The position numbers were made by a program, and so were the translations under genes. A stretch of DNA of 30,005 bases from S012-113 sp965368405 (GTDB taxonomy: Bacteria > Bacteroidota > Bacteroidia > Cytophagales > Cyclobacteriaceae): the NCBI GenBank assembly GCA_965368405.1, contig CBDUMS010000036.1:1-30005 (forward strand). The letters are read 5' to 3'. The notes under the pieces were generated by a model. The model saw only the letters and a program-made list of their open reading frames with translations, ran no database searches and was not told where the DNA came from. This document shows positions 24,516-30,005 of the stretch, one piece after another (position 1 is the first letter of the stretch; every line of letters starts with the position of its first letter).

Positions 24516-24533
24516 TTAACATAATCTTAACAT
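24516..24533 (+). promoter_or_regulatory. Pho-box-like tandem repeat upstream of the phosphate transporter
   Basis: TTAACAT (24516-24522), four bases AATC, then TTAACAT (24527-24533) is a perfect 7-4-7 direct repeat with an 11-base period. The geometry equals the E. coli Pho box (two CTGTCA-type units of the same period), and the unit equals the TTAACA of Bacillus PhoP sites. It lies just upstream of the predicted -33 region, the expected place for an activator. Binding by a PhoB/PhoP-type regulator is inferred from position, pattern and the downstream gene. Confidence 0.55.
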
Positions 24534-24540
24534 CTCCCAA

Positions 24541-24572
24541 TTCGGTAGTGAGTATTTACGAACCTACCTTTG
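24541..24572 (+). promoter_or_regulatory. Promoter of the PiT-type phosphate transporter gene
   Basis: TACCTTTG (24565-24572) is an exact TAnnTTTG. TTCG (24541-24544), one mismatch from TTTG, stands 20 bases upstream. The start is expected near 24578, 17 bases before the ATG at 24595. The imperfect -33 beside the tandem TTAACAT repeat suits activator-assisted transcription. Confidence 0.55.
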
Positions 24573-24594
24573 AGTGATCTTAACCTAAGCTCCT

Positions 24595-26844
24595 ATGGAT
24601 AGCATGTATCTAATATTGGTGGTTGTGCTCTTTGCACTCGCCTTTTCTGACCTCATTGTTGGTGTAAGCAACGATGCTGTGAATTTTCTTAATTCTGCCA
24701 TAGGTTCTAAAGCCGCCCCGCGCTATGTAATTATGATTCTGGCGAGTCTAGGAATTCTGGTTGGTGCAACCTTTTCCAGCGGCATGATGGAAGTTGCCAG
24801 AAAAGGAATATTCTTTCCCGATCAATTCTTCTTTTCTGAGATCATGATCATCTTTCTGGCCGTAATGATTGCCGATGTAATCCTTCTCGACACCTTTAAT
24901 ACATTCGGGTTACCAACTTCTACCACAGTATCTATTGTATTTGAATTATTAGGTGCTGCCGTAGCGGTTTCTTTTATTAAAATCTCTGCAAGCGGTGGAA
25001 ATTTAGCGGATTACATTAATTCCGCGACAGCGTTAAAAATCATTTTTGGAATATTACTGTCCATTGTTGTTGCCTTTACCGTGGGTACCATCATACAATA
25101 TATTACCCGTGTAATTTTTAGTTTTAGTTATGTAAAAAATCTTAGGTACTACGGTTCTGTTTGGGGGGCAATAAGTGTAACGGCTATAACTTACTTTATA
25201 CTTATCAAGGGTGCGAAAGGATCATCGATAATTAGTGCCGAGAATATGGCATGGATTAAGGATAATACCATGTTAATTATTGGTGTTAGCTTGGCCTTTT
25301 GGACAATACTAATGCAGTTTTTTATCTGGTTTACGCGTATTAATATTCTCAAAATAATTGTTTTAATTGGCACCTTTGCGCTGGCTATGGCCTTTGCTGG
25401 TAACGATTTAGTCAACTTTATTGGAGTGCCTTTGGCAGGCTTTAGCTCATTCAAAGCCTTTGTTGCGGAGCCAGGTGCTGTTGCGTCCGAATTTTTAATG
25501 ACATCCTTAACGGGAAAAGTTCAAACGGAGTCTTATCTATTGGTAGTCGCTGGTTTGGTTATGGCGGTTACATTATGGTTTAGTAAGAAGGCTAAGACGG
25601 TTGCCGATACCGAGATTAATTTAAGTCGGCAGGGTGATGGTTATGAAAGATTTGGATCGTCGCTCTTTTCTAAGAATTTAGTTAGAGGCTCCTTATCCGT
25701 AATGAATACTGTGAATAAAGTGGTTCCAGGATTTGTAAAGAATTTCATTGATAAAAGGTTTGTTGAGGTTGATAAGTCTACTATTCCTGATGAAAATCCA
25801 GAGTCGTCGTTCGACCTTATACGTGCCTCAGTTAATTTAACTGTTGCCAGTATTTTAATTGCCTTTGCCACCTCATTGAAATTACCACTCTCAACGACCT
25901 ACGTTACTTTTATGGTAGCTATGGGTACTTCTTTTGGAGATGGTGCTTGGGGAAGAGAAAGTGCTGTGTATAGAATTTCTGGTGTTCTCTCCGTTATCGG
26001 TGGCTGGTTCTTAACGGCATTTGCCGCGTTTGTAGCTGCCTTTACTTTCGCTTATATTATCCATTATGGCGGGATGGTGGCCATTGTGATATTAATCATT
26101 GTTGCGGTTGTATTTATTGTTAAAACGCATGCAATTCATAAAACCCGTGAATCTGAAAAGGAAATCGAAAAAGACGCTGATCTAGAAGATGATAAGCAGC
26201 TAGTACCTGCAGATGTTATCGCAAAGAGTGCCAAGAATATTCGACAGACGATTGAGAAACTATCTCAACTCTACAATGATATCATACTGGGTCTGGCATC
26301 TGAAGATAGGAAGGCTCTGAAAAAGACTAGAAAAGAGGTAAATGAGCTGGGTAAAAAGACTAAAAAACTAAAGAACAAAATACCAGTTACTATTAATAAT
26401 CTTGGCGAGGAATCACTCGAGATAGGGCATTATTATGTTCAAGTTCTGGATTATCTAAGAGAAATGGTGCATTGTTTATCGTTTACTTCAGATGCGGTAT
26501 ATGAGCATATCGATAATAACCATTCAGGTATTTCTGAAGAGCAGTCAGCAGAACTTAAAGAATTAGTAGCGGGTATCCAGGAAATGTTACGTGATGTATA
26601 TCTATGCATTAAAGAACACAAATTCGATCAAATAGATGCGGTTATAGAGAAGCAGCAATTAATATTAAATCGCGTGGGCTCATTAAATCGAACACAACTT
26701 AAGCGAATTAAGAAAGGCGAGGCGAGTACGCGGAATAGTATGTTATACATCGGTATCTTATCCGAAACTAAGAACCTGCTGTTACATAGCGTCAACTTAT
26801 TAAAAGCTGAGCGTGACTTTATGATTAATAAGCGGGTGGTCTAA
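24595..26844 (+). CDS. PiT-family inorganic phosphate transporter fused to a PhoU-like domain
   Basis: The 749-residue protein has multiple membrane helices in the first ~510 residues. The two PiT signature repeats are GVSNDAVNFLNS (23-34) and FAGNDLVNFIG (~264-274), the Asp/Asn pairs that bind phosphate and the coupling ion. LPTSTTVSIVFELLGAAV and LPLSTTYVTFMVAMGTS are the paired re-entrant segments. Residues ~540-749 are soluble, helical and charged, with DVIAKSAKNIRQTIEKLSQL and CLSFTSDAVYEHIDNNH, and resemble a PhoU/DUF47 three-helix bundle. Stand-alone PiT proteins are usually ~400-530 residues, so the C-terminal domain is an added regulator. A Pho-box-like repeat is upstream. The gene lies downstream of tRNA-Leu and converges on adh. 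Confidence 0.92.
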   Translation: MDSMYLILVVVLFALAFSDLIVGVSNDAVNFLNSAIGSKAAPRYVIMILASLGILVGATFSSGMMEVARKGIFFPDQFFFSEIMIIFLAVMIADVILLDTFNTFGLPTSTTVSIVFELLGAAVAVSFIKISASGGNLADYINSATALKIIFGILLSIVVAFTVGTIIQYITRVIFSFSYVKNLRYYGSVWGAISVTAITYFILIKGAKGSSIISAENMAWIKDNTMLIIGVSLAFWTILMQFFIWFTRINILKIIVLIGTFALAMAFAGNDLVNFIGVPLAGFSSFKAFVAEPGAVASEFLMTSLTGKVQTESYLLVVAGLVMAVTLWFSKKAKTVADTEINLSRQGDGYERFGSSLFSKNLVRGSLSVMNTVNKVVPGFVKNFIDKRFVEVDKSTIPDENPESSFDLIRASVNLTVASILIAFATSLKLPLSTTYVTFMVAMGTSFGDGAWGRESAVYRISGVLSVIGGWFLTAFAAFVAAFTFAYIIHYGGMVAIVILIIVAVVFIVKTHAIHKTRESEKEIEKDADLEDDKQLVPADVIAKSAKNIRQTIEKLSQLYNDIILGLASEDRKALKKTRKEVNELGKKTKKLKNKIPVTINNLGEESLEIGHYYVQVLDYLREMVHCLSFTSDAVYEHIDNNHSGISEEQSAELKELVAGIQEMLRDVYLCIKEHKFDQIDAVIEKQQLILNRVGSLNRTQLKRIKKGEASTRNSMLYIGILSETKNLLLHSVNLLKAERDFMINKRVV

Positions 26845-26856
26845 GAAGGTTCTTAG
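26841..26856. repeat. Palindrome spanning both stop codons of convergent genes
   Basis: CTAAGA (26841-26846), AGGT, TCTTAG (26851-26856) forms a perfect 6-bp inverted repeat that contains the TAA of the phosphate transporter (26842-26844) and the minus-strand TAA of the alcohol dehydrogenase (26853-26855). There is no T run on either side, so it is at best a weak bidirectional terminator. Confidence 0.5.
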
Positions 26857-27893
26857 AAGCTATCTATTATTGTAATACCTTCAGACTTAAACTCATTCAT
26901 TTGAACGAGTTCTTTAATTCCTGTAGATAGATCTACGGTTCTTCCAATCAACTTTTCTAGCTTGAGCTTTCCGGAAGTATATAAATCAAAAATCGCATCA
27001 TAGCGATGGGCCTGCATGCCGTGGCTCCCTATAATTTGTAATTCTTTGGCAATAACTAAGTCCATAGGAATTTCAGGGTTGGCTTGATCACCAGCCATTA
27101 ATCCTATTTGAATATGCTTACCTTGCTTGCCTAAGCAAGCTATTGAATTATAGCACGTTTCTTTGCTGCCTAAAGCATCGATGGAAATTTGCGCGCCACC
27201 TTTGGTAATTTCATCTATGTCTGCGAGAAAAGGTTTGTTCGTATGGCTGTTGATTAAGAAATCTGCCCCAAGGTTTTGAGCATATTCTAATTTTTTATCA
27301 TCGATATCTACAGCAATCACCTTTGCCCCATAAGTCTTGGCGATCATTATCGCAGAAAGGCCAACCCCGCCACATCCATAGATCACCACCCAATTGCCTC
27401 GAGTCACCTTACCCTGATCAACAACTGCTCTGAACGAGGTAATAAACCGGCATCCTAAACTGGCAGCTTCGTTAAAGCTCATGGTATCGGGTAGTTTGAC
27501 CAAATTATTTTGGGCATGATCAATGGCTACATATTCCGCAAAAGAACCCCAAGCTGTAAACCCGGGTTGAAATTGATGGTCACAGATTTGCTCATTGCCT
27601 GTCTTGCAGTGAGAACAGTGTCCACAACCACAAACAAAAGGTAAGGTAACACGGTCGCCGAGTTTCCAGTTCGTAATATTTTTACCTATTTCCACAATAG
27701 TACCCGCCAATTCATGGCCAGGAACATGTGGCAGCGCTATATCCGGATCATGTCCCATCCAACCATGCCAATCGCTTCTACAGATGCCTGTTGCCTGTAC
27801 TTCTATCACAACGCCGTTCGTTGATGGATGAGGGTCATCTAACCTTTCGGTATTGATGTCTCCTTGGAATTCATGATAAATCGCTGCTTTCAT
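26853..27893 (-). CDS. Zinc-dependent alcohol dehydrogenase (MDR family)
   Basis: The 346-residue cytoplasmic enzyme has catalytic zinc residues in GICRSDWHG (about C37) and GHELAGTIVEIG (about H61-E62). The structural-zinc lobe has Cys spaced as CGCGHCSHCKTGNEQIC (about 89-105). GCGGVGLSA is the Rossmann loop, and the Asp of VIAVDIDDKK suggests NAD rather than NADP preference. The missing substrate context prevents a narrower name; it is probably a general primary or secondary alcohol dehydrogenase. It is convergent with the phosphate transporter and divergent from the receptor gene at 28044. Confidence 0.9.
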   Translation of the reverse strand: MKAAIYHEFQGDINTERLDDPHPSTNGVVIEVQATGICRSDWHGWMGHDPDIALPHVPGHELAGTIVEIGKNITNWKLGDRVTLPFVCGCGHCSHCKTGNEQICDHQFQPGFTAWGSFAEYVAIDHAQNNLVKLPDTMSFNEAASLGCRFITSFRAVVDQGKVTRGNWVVIYGCGGVGLSAIMIAKTYGAKVIAVDIDDKKLEYAQNLGADFLINSHTNKPFLADIDEITKGGAQISIDALGSKETCYNSIACLGKQGKHIQIGLMAGDQANPEIPMDLVIAKELQIIGSHGMQAHRYDAIFDLYTSGKLKLEKLIGRTVDLSTGIKELVQMNEFKSEGITIIDSF

Positions 27894-27961
27894 TCAACTA
27901 AAGATAACAATCTTATGGAAGCTCATGCGCATTCCTGATAGATCCAAGGGCTTATTGTATT

Positions 27962-27996
27962 ATTGTTCAAGAAAAATATCACCAAAGTTGAACAAT
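27962..27996. promoter_or_regulatory. Perfect 9-bp inverted repeat, candidate operator of the receptor gene
   Basis: ATTGTTCAA (27962-27970) and TTGAACAAT (27988-27996) are exact inverted copies separated by 17 bases. The right copy's TTG is followed after 17 bases by TAGTGTTA (28008-28015), a poor promoter match. If used, the repeat would overlap its -33 element. The centre-to-centre distance of 26 bases, about 2.5 helical turns, puts the half-sites on roughly opposite faces, which suits looping or two separate sites rather than one dimer. Confidence 0.45.
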
Positions 27997-28043
27997 CGGC
28001 CTGTGATTAGTGTTATAACAACGAACCGAAAGAAACTAATATT

Positions 28044-30005
28044 ATGAGATTAATCGTAGCCCTACTTTTACTTGTGGGTATTATGCAGTCGTTTTCGATA
28101 ATTGGCCAACCTAATAATTCAATTTCCGGTAATCCAATAACCATTAAAGGCAATGTAGCCGATGCCGAGACGGGCGAGCCGTTAGAGTTTGCAACGGTTA
28201 GTCTACTCAGTGCCGAAGACAGTTCTTTAGTTGGTGGCGTTGTTACGGAGTTAGGGGGTAAATTTCAGTTGGATGCGAAACCGGGTAAATTTATTCTGAG
28301 GGTCCAGTATGTCTCTTACGATAACTTATTTATTAATGATATTGTTTTCGATGACGAAAAGGATATTCTCGATCTGGGTGAGGTAGGACTATCCACCAAC
28401 AGCGAAGTATTAGAAGCCATCGTAGTATCGGCCAATCGCGATCAGATGCAGCTTGAACTTGATAAGCGAATCTTTAATGTTTCTGAAAATTTAAATAATG
28501 TAGGGGCGAGTGCCGGTGAGATAATAGACAATTTACCATCGGTCTCGGTAGATGTTGAAGGCAATGTGAGTTTGCGAGGCAGTAGTAACGTACAGATACT
28601 TGTAAACGGTAAACCATCGAGTCTCGTAGGTATAGGCGGGAGTGAAGGTTTAAATATGCTTCAAGGCGACTTAATCGAAAGAATTGAGGTCATTACCAAC
28701 CCATCGGCAAGGTACGATGCAGCTGGTTCTGCCGGAATCATCAATATTATTCTGGCGAAGGAACTAGAGAAGGGTTTTAATGGCTTGTTTACGGGAAATG
28801 TTGGTTTGCCTGGTGTTCTTGGAGCCTCGGGCAATATTAATTATCGTACGGGTAAGTTTAATTTTTTCGGATCGTATGGGTTGAGTTATCGAACCAGCCC
28901 AGGCGGTGGCTTTACCGACCGTGTTTCCTTTCAGGAAGGAGATACCTTGTTTACGTATATTGATAATGATCGTTTGCGTACCGGACTTTCTCAAACTTTT
29001 CGTTTAGGAACAGATTTTAGTATTAATGATAATAATATCATTACCATATCGGGGCAAACAAGGATTGGAGATCAGGTGAATACCACAAAGATTAATTATC
29101 TGGACCGTGATATCTCGCGTATGATTATCAACAATACCTTGCGAACCGATACCGAGAGTGAGACAGAAGATAATTATGAGCTTCAAGGGTCTTATCGAAA
29201 AATATTTGAAGGTGATGGTCACGAATTGCTCGCCGAAGTTCAGATTAGAAATAGTAATGAAATTGAGAGCTCATCTATAGACTCTGCTAACCTTTTAATT
29301 AGTGAAGAAGATTTCCTCTATCAGCGATCGAAAAACGATGAGCGTGACAAGAATATCCTAGTGCAGCTGGACTATATCTATCCATTCGGAATGGGCAATA
29401 AATTTGAGGCGGGATATCGTGGAACAATACGTGAAATTTCAAGCGACTATTTAGTGGAACAGGTAGATTCAGAAGGCGAATGGCAGCCTTTGGGCAATTT
29501 CTCCAATCAGTTCACCTACAACGAAGATGTAAATGCCTTTTACACAATCTTTGAAAGCAAGATGGACAATTGGGGCTATCAGCTAGGTGCTCGCGTTGAA
29601 AACACGTTTATCGAAACATACCAAAGAGAAACGAACGCCAGAGATACTAAAAGCTATACCGACTTATTTCCTAGCGCATTTCTGTCGTATAAATTTAGTA
29701 AGATGATGTCTGTTCAAGGTAGTTATAGTCGGCGAATATCCAGACCAAGGTTTTGGTATCTTAACCCTTTTTCTTCATTTAGCGATCCTAGAAATATAAG
29801 AATGGGGAATACCGATCTAAATCCAGAATACACCGATGCTTATGAAGTAGGTGCTGTTTATAACCTTAAAAAATCATCGCTATATTTCGGGGGATATTAT
29901 CGGCAGACGACAGGAATTATCGAGCGAATATCGATAAGTGACGACGGAGTTAATACAGTCTCCACACCAAGAAATATAGGAACAGAGAACTCTTTCGGTA
30001 TCGAG
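28044..30005 (+). CDS. TonB-dependent receptor-like outer-membrane protein (3' end outside window)
   Basis: The frame starts at ATG 28044 and is open for all 654 codons to the window end. A signal peptide (MRLIVALLLLVGIMQSFSII, cleavage near residue 21) precedes a carboxypeptidase-regulatory-like domain (~33-115; ITIKGNVADAETGEPLEFAT, then FILRVQYVSYDNL). The plug covers ~135-240: NLPSVSVDVEGNVSLRGSSN and VQILVNGKPSSL, then IERIEVITNPSARYDAAGSA. A large beta-barrel follows with typical aromatic strands such as YSRRISRPRFWYLNPFSSFS and RMGNTDLNPEYTDAYEVG. This matches the outer-membrane beta-barrel family (PF14905-like) common in Bacteroidota. A clear TonB box is not evident. No SusD partner is seen within the window; one may follow. 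Substrate unknown. Confidence 0.9.
   Translation, partial: MRLIVALLLLVGIMQSFSIIGQPNNSISGNPITIKGNVADAETGEPLEFATVSLLSAEDSSLVGGVVTELGGKFQLDAKPGKFILRVQYVSYDNLFINDIVFDDEKDILDLGEVGLSTNSEVLEAIVVSANRDQMQLELDKRIFNVSENLNNVGASAGEIIDNLPSVSVDVEGNVSLRGSSNVQILVNGKPSSLVGIGGSEGLNMLQGDLIERIEVITNPSARYDAAGSAGIINIILAKELEKGFNGLFTGNVGLPGVLGASGNINYRTGKFNFFGSYGLSYRTSPGGGFTDRVSFQEGDTLFTYIDNDRLRTGLSQTFRLGTDFSINDNNIITISGQTRIGDQVNTTKINYLDRDISRMIINNTLRTDTESETEDNYELQGSYRKIFEGDGHELLAEVQIRNSNEIESSSIDSANLLISEEDFLYQRSKNDERDKNILVQLDYIYPFGMGNKFEAGYRGTIREISSDYLVEQVDSEGEWQPLGNFSNQFTYNEDVNAFYTIFESKMDNWGYQLGARVENTFIETYQRETNARDTKSYTDLFPSAFLSYKFSKMMSVQGSYSRRISRPRFWYLNPFSSFSDPRNIRMGNTDLNPEYTDAYEVGAVYNLKKSSLYFGGYYRQTTGIIERISISDDGVNTVSTPRNIGTENSFGIE

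Noticed and set aside
1..30005. Mobile element, phage or defence island
   Set aside because: No transposase, integrase, restriction, toxin-antitoxin or CRISPR features were found; composition and gene style look uniform, apart from normal housekeeping and envelope genes.

Overview
The window looks like chromosomal DNA from a Bacteroidota bacterium, most likely a free-living member of the Cytophagales/Cytophagia. The reasons are: a protein ending in a type IX secretion (T9SS) sorting domain; an outer-membrane receptor of the carboxypeptidase-regulatory/plug/beta-barrel kind; several small beta-barrel proteins with signal peptides; a DUF4136-type lipoprotein; promoters of the Bacteroidota form TTTG-N(19-21)-TAnnTTTG; few Shine-Dalgarno sequences; and a tRNA without an encoded CCA. 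Base composition appears even and AT-rich throughout. I see no insertion sequence, integrase, phage gene or CRISPR array. All family calls come from reading motifs, since no search was possible.

Layout. 1-2798 (+): the end of dxr (isoprenoid synthesis), then rseP (site-2 protease) and a secreted barrel-like protein, all closely packed. 2799-4096 (+): a two-gene unit of a small four-helix membrane protein and an XRE regulator with a membrane tail, preceded by nested inverted repeats. 4232-6074 (-): murF followed by a small barrel protein. 6180-8330 (+): a T9SS-exported FG-GAP protein, convergent with a 1039-residue soluble PAS/GAF histidine kinase (8332-11451, -). 11533-13448 (-): an aminotransferase and an omega-amidase in overlapping frames. 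13580-15262: a secreted small protein (-) divergent from an AraC regulator (+), with TTAACA repeats between them. 15281-17118 (-): a periplasmic thioredoxin, then the ruvX-def operon. 17237-18871 (+): a CtpA-type protease. 18882-19883 (-): a TPR protein. 19972-21637 (+): rmuC overlapping a GroES-like gene. 21689-24183 (-): an outer-membrane barrel, a DUF4136 lipoprotein and an HtrA-like protease. 24331-24415: tRNA-Leu(GAG). 24595-26844 (+): a PiT phosphate transporter fused to a PhoU-like domain, with a Pho-box-like repeat upstream. 26853-27893 (-): a zinc alcohol dehydrogenase. 28044-end (+): a TonB-receptor-like outer-membrane protein that runs off the window.

Much of the content concerns the cell envelope: precursor supply (dxr, murF), envelope proteolysis (rseP, ctpA, htrA-like), periplasmic thiol chemistry, and several outer-membrane or secreted proteins. 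The aminotransferase and omega-amidase form a coherent metabolic pair. Most of this is ordinary chromosome. The points that most deserve follow-up are regulatory: the structured leader and membrane-tethered XRE pair at 2949-4096, the Pho-box-like repeat before the phosphate transporter, and the 9-bp inverted repeat before the receptor gene. No stretch longer than 300 bases lacks a gene; the longest gene-free stretch is 2799-3031.
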